From: Brevundimonas lenta
GTDB taxonomy: Bacteria; Pseudomonadota; Alphaproteobacteria; Caulobacterales; Caulobacteraceae
Direction of reading: 5' to 3'
Length of the DNA: 64,000 bases
Assembly: GCF_014196335.1 (NCBI RefSeq)
Contig: NZ_JACIDM010000003.1
Location: 186,001 to 250,000, forward strand
The notes under the pieces are model-generated. The model was not told where the DNA came from, ran no database searches, and worked only from the letters and a program-made list of their open reading frames with translations. The position numbers and the translations under genes were made by a program. Below, one piece after another: positions 35,566 through 44,734 of the stretch (the stretch's first letter is position 1; every line of letters begins with the position of its first letter).

Positions 35566-35996
35566 GCTATTCCCGGATTCTTTTCGCCAACCCACTGACT
35601 TCCCACAATTAAATTTCCTCTACGCAGCGAGGTATCCGCCCGCCGCATAATCTCTCCCATCCCGTCGATGGGGAGGGCGTCGGATCCACGCTTCTCGACG
35701 ACGACGGGCTGTGGTCGAGCGATGAAGCCGGGGTGGAGGACAGCCCCGGGGTCCTCGTCGGACGTCGATGGATGACGTCCGCTTGCTCGCCGCGCGCTGA
35801 AGGTGGGACCGCTGGCGAAGCCGATGTCCCACCCCCGTCGAGACCAGCAATGGTCCTGGCGGCTGAGCCGGCTAGGCCCGAACAGGGCAGCCAAGCGGCG
35901 AGCGCGTGGAAAACGACTGCGCGGGGCGTCAGGCTTCGTCGAAACGGTAAAACTATCAAAGCACCGGGCGAGGCCCGGACGCCCCGCGCCTTCCCC
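35566..35996 (+). repeat. Dispersed repeat of about 430 bp, copy A
   Basis: Nearly identical in reverse orientation to 50554-50982. The core from about 35698 to 35930 differs at only a few bases. It contains stems such as GGACGTC-N7-GACGTCC and a terminal long-range stem GCGCGGGGCGTC with GACGCCCCGCGC enclosing CCGGGC-GAG-GCCCGG. Several reading frames are open in both copies, but none has a convincing start, ribosome binding site or known family. It could be a structured RNA or a non-autonomous mobile element. Confidence 0.8.
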
Positions 35997-36029
35997 AACC
36001 GCTCCGTCCGGAAGCGGCGATGACGCATG

Positions 36030-36135
36030 CCTTCTCCCTCCCCGGCACGGGGAGGGTCGGCGACGCGAAGCGACGGCGGGGTGGGGAGGGCCCCATCCTC
36101 CATCCGCCCCCACCCCCGTCCCGGGGAGGGAGAAA
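36030..36135. repeat. REP-like inverted pair right of copy A
   Basis: CTTCTCCCTCCCC-GGCA-CGGGGAGGG at the left and a matching CCCCGTCCCGGGGAGGGAGAA at the right, with GGGGTGGGGAGGG and CCCCCACCCCC segments between them. It lies upstream of the URC cluster. The 876-bp gap between ku and the URC genes is otherwise non-coding. Confidence 0.75.
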
Positions 36136-36221
36136 GCGCACACTGGACAGACCCGCGTTCCGGGTGTGTCCTGACGAGTCCGGCGCAACAAAAACAACAG
36201 CCCGGAACCGAGTGAGGAAAC

Positions 36222-37475
36222 ATGTCGAACCGACCGAGCCACATCCGGCTCAACTCCCACCCCGGCGCGGGAACCGCCTCCCGCTTCCCCATCCACTGGG
36301 GCGCCCCGACCGCCCGCGAGCGCGGTCCCGTCATCGGCACGGTCAACGCCGGGCCCGACCGCAACGCCATCGGCGCCCACGGCGGCGCCTATTCGGTCTA
36401 CCGGGCCCTGGCCGTCTCGTCGGGCGCCATGAGCGCCAACAACCGCCCCGACCTGACCAACACCTCGCCCACCACCCCCATGGGCCCGTTCCCGCAGTGG
36501 ACCGACGGCGGCAAGATCGTCTCGCTGGACCCCTGGGGCGCACGCGTGGCCGAGGACTTCGCCGACGAGATCCAGGACGGCCTCGACGTCCGCCCGACCA
36601 TCGCCGTCACGAAGGCCCGCCTTCAGCTGGGCGAGATCAACGAGGCCATCGCCGCGGGCCGGCTGAAGGCCGACGGCCAGATCGTCCACGACAGCGGCGA
36701 CGTCGCCGTCACCAAGGCCGCCATCGATCCGGTCTGGTACCTGCCGGGCATCGCCGAGCGCTTCGGCGTCACCGAGACCCAGCTGCGCCGCACCCTGTTC
36801 GAGCAGACCGGCGGCATGTACGCCGACCTCGTCACCCGGCCGGACATCAAGGTCTTCCTGCCCCCCATCGGCGGCATCACCCTGTACATTTTCGGCGATC
36901 CGGCCGCGATCTCCGACCCGGCGCGCCGCCTGACCTGCCGCGTCCATGACGAGTGCAACGGCTCCGACGTCTTCGGCTCCGACATCTGCACCTGCCGCCC
37001 CTATCTGACCCACGGCATCGAGGAATGCGTCCGCGGAGCCCAGGAGGGCGGCGCCGGCCTGATCGTCTACAATCGCAAGGAAGGCCGGGCGCTCGGCGAG
37101 GTGACCAAATTCCTCGTCTACAACGCCCGCAAGCGTCAGCCCGGCGGCGACCAGGCGGCCACCTATTTCGAGCGCACCGAATGCGTCGCCGGGGTCCAGG
37201 ACGCCCGCTTCCAGCAGCTGATGCCCGATGTCCTGCACTGGCTCGGCGTCACCCGCATCGACCGCTTCGTCTCCATGTCCAACATGAAGCACGACGCCCT
37301 GACCGGCTCGGGCATCGAGATCGGCGAGCGCGTGCCGATCCCCGACGACCTGATCCCGCCCGACGCCTCTGTGGAAATGGAAGCCAAGAAGGCCGCCGGC
37401 TACTTCACCCCCGAAGGCGCGAAATCCGCCGACGAACTGACCCGCGTGGTGGGCCGCGACCTTGAGCAGTTCTGA
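36222..37475 (+). CDS. GTP cyclohydrolase II-like uracil catabolism protein (URC1 type)
   Basis: A 417-residue long form of the RibA superfamily. A roughly 200-residue N-terminal extension precedes the cyclohydrolase domain, which keeps the zinc ligands Cys245, Cys256 and Cys258 (HDECNGSDVFGSDICTC), GLIVYNRKEGRALGEVTKF and NMKHDALTGSGIEI. Followed directly by URC4 and uracil phosphoribosyltransferase genes, it matches the URC pathway first described in yeast, where Urc1p helps open the uracil ring. A role in riboflavin synthesis is less likely given the neighbours and extended N-terminus. Confidence 0.88.
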   Translation: MSNRPSHIRLNSHPGAGTASRFPIHWGAPTARERGPVIGTVNAGPDRNAIGAHGGAYSVYRALAVSSGAMSANNRPDLTNTSPTTPMGPFPQWTDGGKIVSLDPWGARVAEDFADEIQDGLDVRPTIAVTKARLQLGEINEAIAAGRLKADGQIVHDSGDVAVTKAAIDPVWYLPGIAERFGVTETQLRRTLFEQTGGMYADLVTRPDIKVFLPPIGGITLYIFGDPAAISDPARRLTCRVHDECNGSDVFGSDICTCRPYLTHGIEECVRGAQEGGAGLIVYNRKEGRALGEVTKFLVYNARKRQPGGDQAATYFERTECVAGVQDARFQQLMPDVLHWLGVTRIDRFVSMSNMKHDALTGSGIEIGERVPIPDDLIPPDASVEMEAKKAAGYFTPEGAKSADELTRVVGRDLEQF

Positions 37476-38703
37476 GACCGCGCAGGCGCACGGCCTGCTG
37501 CACGCCGCCGCCGTCCGCGACCGGGCCCACGAGATGCTGGAGATCGGGGTCGCCGGCGGCCTCGATCACTGGCGGGTCGACCTCGACCGCCTGCCGGAAA
37601 CCGCGCGCTACGTGGCGTCCGTCATCCGCGACCAGTACCCGACGCTCGAAGTCCCGTTCCACGCTCGCTGGCGGCATTTCACCGTCGACGGCGTCGACCT
37701 GTGGGGCCCTCTCGCCGACAACATCGACTGGCCCGACGATGCGGCCCGGGCGCGGACGGAGTTCGATCTCGCCATCGTCTCGGTCCTGCTCGACGCCGGC
37801 TCCGGCCCCGGCTGGCGCTATCATGACGCCGGTCCGGACAAGACGCTGACCCGCTCCGAGGGGCTGGCCATCGCCTCCCTGCGCATGTTCGAGGCGGGCG
37901 CCTTCTCCTCCACGCCGGACGATCCCCTGCGCGTCGACGCCGTCGCCCTGACCCTGCTGTCGGCCGACGATCTGGCGAAGGGCTTCCAGGTCTCGGACGC
38001 CAATCCGCTGGTCGGGCTGGAGGGTCGCGCCGCCCTGCTGCGCCGCCTCGGCCGCCAGTGCCTCGCCCGGCCCGACCTGTTCGAGCTCGAGGACACGCCC
38101 CGCCCGGGCGGTCTCGCCGATGTCCTGTTCGCGCAAACGGACGCGCACCACCGTCTGCCGGCCCCCGCCATCCTGCGCCTGCTGCTCGAGGCCTTAGGAC
38201 CGGTCTGGCAGGACCGCCTGACCCTCGGGGACGTCGACCTCGGCGATTGCTGGCGACACCCGGCGATGAAGCGCGACGATGCCACCGACGGCCTCGTCCC
38301 GATCCACAAACTGTCCCAGTGGCTCAGCTATTCGCTGGTCGAACCGCTGCAGACCGCGGGCGTCGACGTCGTCGATCTGGACGGCCTCACCGGCCTGGCC
38401 GAATACCGCAACGGCGGCCTGTTCATGGACCTCGGCGTCCTGTCGCTGAAGGATCCTGCCGACGCCGACAAACCCTGGCCGGTCTCCGATCCGCTGGTCG
38501 TCGGCTGGCGCGCCATGACCGTCGCCCTGCTCGACCGCATCGCCCCGCTGGTTCGCGCCGAGCTGGGCGTCACCGCCGAAGCCATGCCGCTGGCCAGCGT
38601 GCTGGAGGGCGGCACCTGGGCGGCCGGCCGCCGCGCCGCCGCCGAACGCAGACAGGGCGGCGGACCGCCCTTGACCATCCTCTCCGACGGGACCGTCTTC
38701 TGA
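37462..38703 (+). CDS. URC4/Urg3 family uracil catabolism protein (DUF1688)
   Basis: A 413-residue protein with the family signatures [34 protein letters not shown] and the C-terminal [10 protein letters not shown]. It begins with TTG at 37462, overlapping the URC1 stop by 14 bp; no ATG occurs before the conserved N-terminus, so this start is favoured. Urc4p is essential for uracil breakdown in yeast, though its chemistry is not settled. The ATG of the next gene overlaps its stop (ATGA-type), so the three genes form one operon. Confidence 0.9.
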   Translation: MSSSETAQAHGLLHAAAVRDRAHEMLEIGVAGGLDHWRVDLDRLPETARYVASVIRDQYPTLEVPFHARWRHFTVDGVDLWGPLADNIDWPDDAARARTEFDLAIVSVLLDAGSGPGWRYHDAGPDKTLTRSEGLAIASLRMFEAGAFSSTPDDPLRVDAVALTLLSADDLAKGFQVSDANPLVGLEGRAALLRRLGRQCLARPDLFELEDTPRPGGLADVLFAQTDAHHRLPAPAILRLLLEALGPVWQDRLTLGDVDLGDCWRHPAMKRDDATDGLVPIHKLSQWLSYSLVEPLQTAGVDVVDLDGLTGLAEYRNGGLFMDLGVLSLKDPADADKPWPVSDPLVVGWRAMTVALLDRIAPLVRAELGVTAEAMPLASVLEGGTWAAGRRAAAERRQGGGPPLTILSDGTVF

Positions 38704-39350
38704 TGTCGAAGCCTTTCACCATGTCCGGCGTAACCGTCGTCGATCATCCGCTGGTCGCCCACAAGCTGTCGATCATGCGGTCGAAGGACACCTCGACCGC
38801 CCGCTTCCGCCAGCTGCTGCGCGAGATCTCGACTCTGCTCTGCTACGAGGTCACCCGCGATCTGCCGCTCGAGGACTATCCGGTCGAGACCCCGGTCGGC
38901 CCCACCACCGGCCAGAAGATCGAGGGCAAGAAACTGGTCTTCGTGCCCATCCTCCGCGCCGGCCTCGGCCTCGTCGAGGGCATGCTCGATCTCGTCCCCT
39001 CGGCCCGCGTCGGCCACGTCGGCCTGTACCGCGAGCCCGCCACCCTGGACGCCGTCGAATACTATTTCCGTGCGCCCGAGGACGTCGCCGACCGTCTGTG
39101 CATCGTCATCGACCCGATGCTCGCCACCGCCAACACCGCCGTCGCCGCCATCGAGCGGCTGAAGGAGCGCGGCGTCACCAACCTGCGCTTCGTCTGCCTC
39201 GTCGCCTCGCCCGAGGGCCTGGAGCGCCTGCGCGGCTGGCACCCGGACGTGCCCGTCTGGGTTGCCGCCGTCGACGAGCGCCTCAACGACCACGGCTACA
39301 TCGTCCCCGGCCTCGGCGACGCGGGCGACCGGCTGTTCGGAACGCGCTAG
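38703..39350 (+). CDS. upp: Uracil phosphoribosyltransferase (URC6/upp type)
   Basis: A 215-residue enzyme converting uracil and PRPP to UMP. Visible features: [29 protein letters not shown] in pieces, the phosphate loop region [21 protein letters not shown], the PRPP-binding [19 protein letters not shown], and the uracil-binding end [24 protein letters not shown]. As last gene of the URC operon it probably supplies the activated intermediate for the pathway and serves in uracil salvage. Confidence 0.95.
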   Translation: MSKPFTMSGVTVVDHPLVAHKLSIMRSKDTSTARFRQLLREISTLLCYEVTRDLPLEDYPVETPVGPTTGQKIEGKKLVFVPILRAGLGLVEGMLDLVPSARVGHVGLYREPATLDAVEYYFRAPEDVADRLCIVIDPMLATANTAVAAIERLKERGVTNLRFVCLVASPEGLERLRGWHPDVPVWVAAVDERLNDHGYIVPGLGDAGDRLFGTR

Positions 39351-39359
39351 AATAGGGCC

Positions 39360-40088
39360 ATGGCCTTCGACGCGATCCGCCTCGACCGGCGCTTCCGCGG
39401 TCCGCCGACCAGCGGCAACGGCGGCTATGTCGCCGGCCTGCTGGCCACGACCCTGGGCGGCTCGGACGTGGTCGTCACCCTGCGCAAGCCGCCGCCGCTG
39501 GACGCCGACCTGCAGGTCGAAATGGGCGCCGACGCCGCCGCGCTGTATTTCGACGACGGCGTCCTCATCGCCACCGCCGTCCGCGAAGCGATCGAACTGA
39601 CCGTCCCGCCGCCCCCGCCGATCGAGGCCGTGCGCGAGGCCGAAACCCGCTTCACCGGCTTCTGCAACCACATCTTCCCCGGCTGTTTCGTCTGCGGTCC
39701 TGAGCGCGAGCCCGGCGACGGCCTGCGCCTCTTCACCGGCCCCCTGAACGACGGCTCCGACCGCGTCGCGGCCTGCTTCATCCCGCACGCCAGCCTCGCC
39801 GACGACGACGGCCTGCTGCGACCCGAGTTCCTGTGGAGCGCCCTGGACTGTCCGGGCTATTTCGCCGTCTCGGCGACCGCCGGCCTGGCCGTTCTCGGCC
39901 GCCTCGGCTGCACGCTGCACAGCCGGCCGCCGGTCGGCCGCGCCCTCATCGTCACCGGCTGGCCGATCGCCTCCGACGGCCGCAAGCACACCGTCGGCAC
40001 CGCCCTGCACGATACCGGCGGCGAACTGATCGCCGCCGGCCTCGCCACCTGGGTCTCACTTCAGCAGGAGGTCAGTCCAGCTTCCTGA
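39360..40088 (+). CDS. Thioesterase-like (double hotdog) protein of unknown function
   Basis: A 242-residue protein whose two halves resemble hotdog units: GNGGYVAGLLATTLGG and LRKPPPLDADLQVEM in the first; FPGCFVCGPEREPGDGLRLFTG and HASLADDDGLLRPEFLWSALDCPGYFA in the second. The CFVCGP motif is common in uncharacterised thioesterase-family proteins. It follows upp by 9 bp and may belong to the URC operon. Its stop overlaps the convergent ABC/M1 gene by 17 bp. Confidence 0.75.
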   Translation: MAFDAIRLDRRFRGPPTSGNGGYVAGLLATTLGGSDVVVTLRKPPPLDADLQVEMGADAAALYFDDGVLIATAVREAIELTVPPPPPIEAVREAETRFTGFCNHIFPGCFVCGPEREPGDGLRLFTGPLNDGSDRVAACFIPHASLADDDGLLRPEFLWSALDCPGYFAVSATAGLAVLGRLGCTLHSRPPVGRALIVTGWPIASDGRKHTVGTALHDTGGELIAAGLATWVSLQQEVSPAS

Positions 40089-43000
40089 GATTGTCGTCCG
40101 AGTTGCGGTCGATCCACTTGTTGTACGGATCGACCCCGGCAAACGCCGGCTTCCGGGTCGTGATGAAGCGAAGGGTCTGCACCCCCGACCGGATCGGCCG
40201 GCGCTCCATCAGGATCACGTCATTCTCGCCGAAACGGCCCTTGCCCGGCTCGGCGCTGAACAGACCGACATCGAAGGTCTCGTTCAGCGGCGCGACGGTC
40301 TCCTCGCCCTCGCCGTCCGCGTAAAGCTTGCGGGCGTCGACGGTGACGACCACGTCCCAGCGTCCGTCGGCGCGTTTCGTCGCCGTCGCCGCGGTGGTCT
40401 TCACGTCATAGAGGGTGATCTTCTCGAACAGGTCCGTGATCAGCGCCTGCTTGTCCGCCGGCGCCTCGGCCCTCAGGGCCGCGACCAGATCCAGCGAGCG
40501 CGGATAGGGCGCGGACTTGAAGGCGTACTGCGCCAGCAGCCGGCGCAGGGCGCGGTTCACCGCCTCCTCGCCGATCTCCTCGCGGAGCAGGTACATCACC
40601 AGTCCGCCCTTCTGGTAGTGGATGTACTGCTGGTTCTCGTTCCGCATCAGCGGCAGCTCTTCCAGCCGCTCGGTGCCGCGGGCGCGGAGGTAGCGGTCCA
40701 GTTCGAACTTCAGGAAGCGCCGGATCTGGTCGCGTCCATAGGTCTTCTCCATCACCATCAGCGCCGAGTACTGCGCCAGGGTCTCCGACAACGAGGTCAT
40801 GCCCTGCTGGTTGGAGCCGATGATCTGGTGCGCCCACCACTGGTGCCCGAACTCGTGCGCCGCGACGTAAGTGACGTAGTCGACCTTGGTCGGATCGCTC
40901 AGGTCGGCGATGAAGCCGAGCCCTTCCGACCAGGCGAAGGTGTTCGGGAACGACTGGGCGTAGCTGGCGTAGTCCGGGAACTCGACGATGCGGGCCTGCC
41001 GGAACTGGTACGGGCTGAAGTTGGCCTGGAAGTAGTCGAGCGACGAGGCCAGCGCGTCCAGCATCCGCGGCACGTTCCGGGTGTGGGCCGGGTCGTGGAA
41101 GACGACCAGCTCCACGCCGTTGTGCATGCGACGGCTCTGGGCGTACCGGGCCGACTGGACCGAGAAGAAGTTCAGCACCGGCGACTCGGTGACGAACCGC
41201 GCGGTCCGCCGGCCGTCGGCCACCTGGTCCGAGACCTTCAGGCCTGGGGCCACCACGGTCTGGTCGGCGTCGGTCGTGACGGTGATGTCCGCCGTCACCC
41301 AATCCGCGCCGAGGTAGTTGGCGGATTGGGCCGAAGCATCCTCCAGCTTCGCCGGACGCAACTCGGCGGGCAGGCCATGCTTGCGGCGTTGGCCGCGGTC
41401 GGTCAGCAGCCCCTCGCGGCCCATGCCGATGGTCGGCGTGAACTCGCGGTTGGTGATGAAGGTGCCGTTGTCGACGACGCGTGTGGTGTTGCCGCTGACC
41501 TTGAAGCCCTTCTGCTCGAACACCGTGCGGAAGTTGACGGTCCGTCGCTCGCCCGGCTGCATCGGAGTGGCGAAGCGATAGATGCGGTAGTCGAATTCCT
41601 TCCACTCCCGCGCCTGGGTCGCGCCCTGGACGGTCAGCTCTTCCATCTCGATATCTTCCGGCCAGCGGAAGTGGATCTCGTTGAGCGGAGCGCCGGTCTT
41701 GTTCTCGATCACATACTGACCGCGCGTCACCAGGCGCGGGGCGTGCGGTTCGAGGTCGAGTTGCAGCTTGAGGTCCACCACCGACGGCTGGGGCTGGTCC
41801 TCATAGTGGAGCAGCGTCTTCTCGTAGTTGGCCTGGAGCAGCCTGCCTGCGTCCTGACTGCGGTAGGTGTTCCAGACGTTCGTATTGACGAAGATGAACG
41901 AGCCGAGCCCGATGAAGGCGACCAGGGCCAGGGCCGCGATCACGCCCGCCGGTCCCTTGAGCCGCCGCGGGAAGCGCTTCAGGCGCGGCATCAAGCGCGT
42001 TTCAGTTCCCCGACGCCACAGGCCGTAGGAAATGATCAGCAGAATGACCGCGAACGCCGTCCAATAGGCGTCCGTCCACGCCGCGAAGCCGGCGAAATCG
42101 CCCCGGCCGTTCATGTCCGACAGAGGCACGCCGATGCCGGAGCCGTAGCGGTACAGGATGTGGTCCAACCCGATCTGCCGCAGGACGATGTTCGAGATCA
42201 TGTAGACGACCATGATCGCCCACCCGACGAACTTGTTGGGCGACAGCGACTGGACGACGATCGCCAGGACCGCCAGCAGGGCGAAGTTCACGGCCTGCGG
42301 CGCAACATACCAGGCGAGGTATTTGCCCAGCTCGTAGTCGGTCACGCCCCGGAAAGTCTGGACAATCACGCCGGCGATCACGCCGATCAGAAGCGTCGAG
42401 ACCAGGACGAGCACGAGGGCCAGAATTTTCGGGAACAGGAAGGTCCAGTCCGGCGTCGAGGTCGCATCGACGATCTCGTGCATGCGCCGGTCGCGATCCC
42501 GCCAGACCAGTTCGCCCGAATAATAGATGGCGATGATGACCGAGACCAGGGCGAACCCGCTGCTCAGGGCTGCGATCGCTATGCGGGTCACGAGGACCAG
42601 CGGGGTTCCGTACAGCTCGCCGGTAAGGGCGATGACCATGATGGAGAACCCCAGTGCGAGCGTGACCAGCACCAGATAGGCCACGCTCTTGAACACCAGG
42701 CTCATCTCGAACCGGGTCAGGGAAACCAGCTGGGTCCAGGCGGCGGCGAAACCATACGTCGGTCGGGCCAGCGGTCCGATGGAGGCCACAGCGACCGGGG
42801 CTTCGACGAGGGTGCGGATTCGCTCCTTCTTGCTGGCCTTGGCGCCCCGCGAACTGCGTTCGAACAAGGCGTAGGCGAGACCGAGGAACCCGACCCCGAT
42901 GGCGATCCAGAGTACGCGGCCCCACAGGAGCACCCCTTCAAGCGAAGGATTGCCCGCGTTTCGTTCGGCCGTCGTCCAGTATTTCGTCGCAAGCTGGTAG

Positions 43001-43653
43001 GCGCTGAGGCCGGTGGGCTCGACCCAGGCCGTGAGCGTCTCAAACTCGGGCCTCATGCCGAGGATCGTGGTTGCGACGAGGTAGAGAATGAAGACCGCGA
43101 CCACGGCGACGTACGTCATCATCATGGAGCGCGTGATCGTCGCCAGGGCGAAGAACAGGGCGCTGAGGAAGAACAACCCCGGCACGCCCATCACCAAAAA
43201 CGCCCAGACGTAGCTGGCGAGGTTGAAGGCGCCGACCGTTTCAGGATCGACCATCGAGGGCGGCATGAAGGTGCCGATGATGTGGCCGAACTGGGCGAAG
43301 ATCAGCGTCAGGAGCATCGCCCCGAACGCACCGATGAATCGACCGAACAGATAGGACGATTTGGAGATCGGGGTGCTGAAGATCAGCGGACCGTAGCCGG
43401 TGGTGAAGTCGCGTACGATCACGTTGGCGACAATGGCCGCCGCCGCCAGCATGTAGAGCTGGTTGAGCCCGCCCTGCAGGACTGAGATCGTGAAGGGCGA
43501 GTTGACGTGGACAGCCCCTCCGCCGCCCACGCTGATGTTGCTGCTGAGCGCCACGGCGCCGAAGCTGATCAGGGTGAAGAGGATGGTGATGACCCAGAAC
43601 GCCGGCTGGCGCAGCTGGTAGCGGAATTCGAAACTCGCGACCTTGCCAAGCAT
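40072..43653 (-). CDS. ABC-2 permease fused to an M1-family aminopeptidase
   Basis: A 1,193-residue fusion; the ATG at 43653 (MLGKVASFEFRYQLRQPAFWV) is chosen because the upstream extension lies inside the ATPase gene. Residues 1-about 590 hold two ABC-2-type permease repeats with twelve or more hydrophobic segments. The remaining part is a periplasmic M1 gluzincin: VAAHEFGHQWWAHQIIG (HExxH) and the downstream Glu in LSETLAQYSALMVME, followed by YQKGGLVMYLLREEIGEEAV. It starts 8 bp after the ABC ATPase gene. The pair may move a peptide or lipid-linked substrate and trim it on the outer face of the inner membrane; the substrate is unknown. Confidence 0.93.
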   Translation of the reverse strand: MLGKVASFEFRYQLRQPAFWVITILFTLISFGAVALSSNISVGGGGAVHVNSPFTISVLQGGLNQLYMLAAAAIVANVIVRDFTTGYGPLIFSTPISKSSYLFGRFIGAFGAMLLTLIFAQFGHIIGTFMPPSMVDPETVGAFNLASYVWAFLVMGVPGLFFLSALFFALATITRSMMMTYVAVVAVFILYLVATTILGMRPEFETLTAWVEPTGLSAYQLATKYWTTAERNAGNPSLEGVLLWGRVLWIAIGVGFLGLAYALFERSSRGAKASKKERIRTLVEAPVAVASIGPLARPTYGFAAAWTQLVSLTRFEMSLVFKSVAYLVLVTLALGFSIMVIALTGELYGTPLVLVTRIAIAALSSGFALVSVIIAIYYSGELVWRDRDRRMHEIVDATSTPDWTFLFPKILALVLVLVSTLLIGVIAGVIVQTFRGVTDYELGKYLAWYVAPQAVNFALLAVLAIVVQSLSPNKFVGWAIMVVYMISNIVLRQIGLDHILYRYGSGIGVPLSDMNGRGDFAGFAAWTDAYWTAFAVILLIISYGLWRRGTETRLMPRLKRFPRRLKGPAGVIAALALVAFIGLGSFIFVNTNVWNTYRSQDAGRLLQANYEKTLLHYEDQPQPSVVDLKLQLDLEPHAPRLVTRGQYVIENKTGAPLNEIHFRWPEDIEMEELTVQGATQAREWKEFDYRIYRFATPMQPGERRTVNFRTVFEQKGFKVSGNTTRVVDNGTFITNREFTPTIGMGREGLLTDRGQRRKHGLPAELRPAKLEDASAQSANYLGADWVTADITVTTDADQTVVAPGLKVSDQVADGRRTARFVTESPVLNFFSVQSARYAQSRRMHNGVELVVFHDPAHTRNVPRMLDALASSLDYFQANFSPYQFRQARIVEFPDYASYAQSFPNTFAWSEGLGFIADLSDPTKVDYVTYVAAHEFGHQWWAHQIIGSNQQGMTSLSETLAQYSALMVMEKTYGRDQIRRFLKFELDRYLRARGTERLEELPLMRNENQQYIHYQKGGLVMYLLREEIGEEAVNRALRRLLAQYAFKSAPYPRSLDLVAALRAEAPADKQALITDLFEKITLYDVKTTAATATKRADGRWDVVVTVDARKLYADGEGEETVAPLNETFDVGLFSAEPGKGRFGENDVILMERRPIRSGVQTLRFITTRKPAFAGVDPYNKWIDRNSDDNLRKLD

Positions 43654-43661
43654 GTCGGACC

Positions 43662-44543
43662 TCAGGCTGCGGCGCGGCGCGAGGCGCCGACAGCGGCGAG
43701 GTAGACGTCCTCGAGCCCATTCCCGGCCGGTTCGAAGCCGGCGCCCGGGTTTTCGTCCGACAGAATGTGGATCAGGGTGCGACCGCCCAGCAGGCGGCTC
43801 GACAGCACATTGTACCGCTTCTGGAAGTCGGCCAGTTCGGCCTTCTCGATCGTCCGGCGCCACACGCGACCATCCAGTCGATGCATGAGTTCGGTCGGCG
43901 CGCCCTCCAGCTGGATCTTGCCGCCTGCCAGCACCGCCATCTGCGGGCAAAGGTCGGTGACGTCCTCAACGATGTGGGTCGACAGGATGACGACGACGTT
44001 CTCGCCAACTTCGGACAGGAGATTCAGGAAGCGGTTGCGCTCTTCGGGGTCCAGGCCGGCGGTCGGCTCATCGACGATGATCAGTTCAGGATTGCCGATC
44101 AGGGCCTGGGCGATGCCGAAACGCTGGCGCATCCCGCCGGAGAAGCCGGCCAGGGCCTTGCCCCGCACGGGCCACAGATTGACCTGCTGCAGCAGCGCTT
44201 CGACCGTCGCCTTACGCTCGCGGCCGTTAGCGATGCCCTTCAGCACAGCCATGTGGTTGAGCATGTCGTAGGCGGACACGCGCGGATAGACGCCGAAATC
44301 CTGCGGCAGATAGCCGAGCACGCGACGCAGCTTCTCGGGCTCGCGCACCACGTCGATATCGCCGAACTGGATCGAGCCTGACGTCGGGGTCTGCAGGGTG
44401 GCGATCGAGCGCATCAGCGTGGACTTGCCGGCGCCGTTCGGGCCCAGCAGGCCGAACATCCCTTTCGGAATGGTCAGCGTGACGCCGTCCAGGGCCCGCG
44501 TCCCGTTGCCGTAAACGTGGGTCAGGTTCTCGATCTTCAGCAT
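43662..44543 (-). CDS. ABC transporter ATP-binding protein (partner of the permease/M1 fusion)
   Basis: A 293-residue ABC ATPase: Walker A LLGPNGAGKSTLM, Q-loop YLPQDFG, signature FSGGMRQR, Walker B LIIVDEPTAGLD and H-loop STHIVED. The C-terminal extension of about 80 residues is typical of ABC-2 ATPases. The 8-bp gap to the permease/peptidase gene implies a functional unit. It is divergent from the type I secretion genes, with 191 bp between the starts. Confidence 0.96.
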   Translation of the reverse strand: MLKIENLTHVYGNGTRALDGVTLTIPKGMFGLLGPNGAGKSTLMRSIATLQTPTSGSIQFGDIDVVREPEKLRRVLGYLPQDFGVYPRVSAYDMLNHMAVLKGIANGRERKATVEALLQQVNLWPVRGKALAGFSGGMRQRFGIAQALIGNPELIIVDEPTAGLDPEERNRFLNLLSEVGENVVVILSTHIVEDVTDLCPQMAVLAGGKIQLEGAPTELMHRLDGRVWRRTIEKAELADFQKRYNVLSSRLLGGRTLIHILSDENPGAGFEPAGNGLEDVYLAAVGASRRAAA

Positions 44544-44734
44544 GGGGCCCCCTCAGCTCAACGGCCGCACCCTGTCGTGCACAACCGATGGCGGCAAGTT
44601 AAAGATGGGTCACAGAGTGTGGCGCCGCGATTGCAGGTCAGCCTTCGTCGATGACAGCGTTCTCACACCCACTATGTGTATTTCCATCCACACGTTAGAC
44701 TAGGCGCCATCGATCGCAGGAGTCCCTCGCCCCC

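Noticed and set aside
35803..36174. Open frames within the 430-bp dispersed repeat (similar frames also in copy B)
   Set aside because: Frames are preserved only because the DNA is nearly identical; no ribosome binding site, differing starts and ends, and no protein family.
40618..43485. A 955-codon plus-strand open frame opposite the ABC/M1 fusion
   Set aside because: Antisense shadow; the minus strand carries intact permease and HEFGHQWW peptidase motifs.
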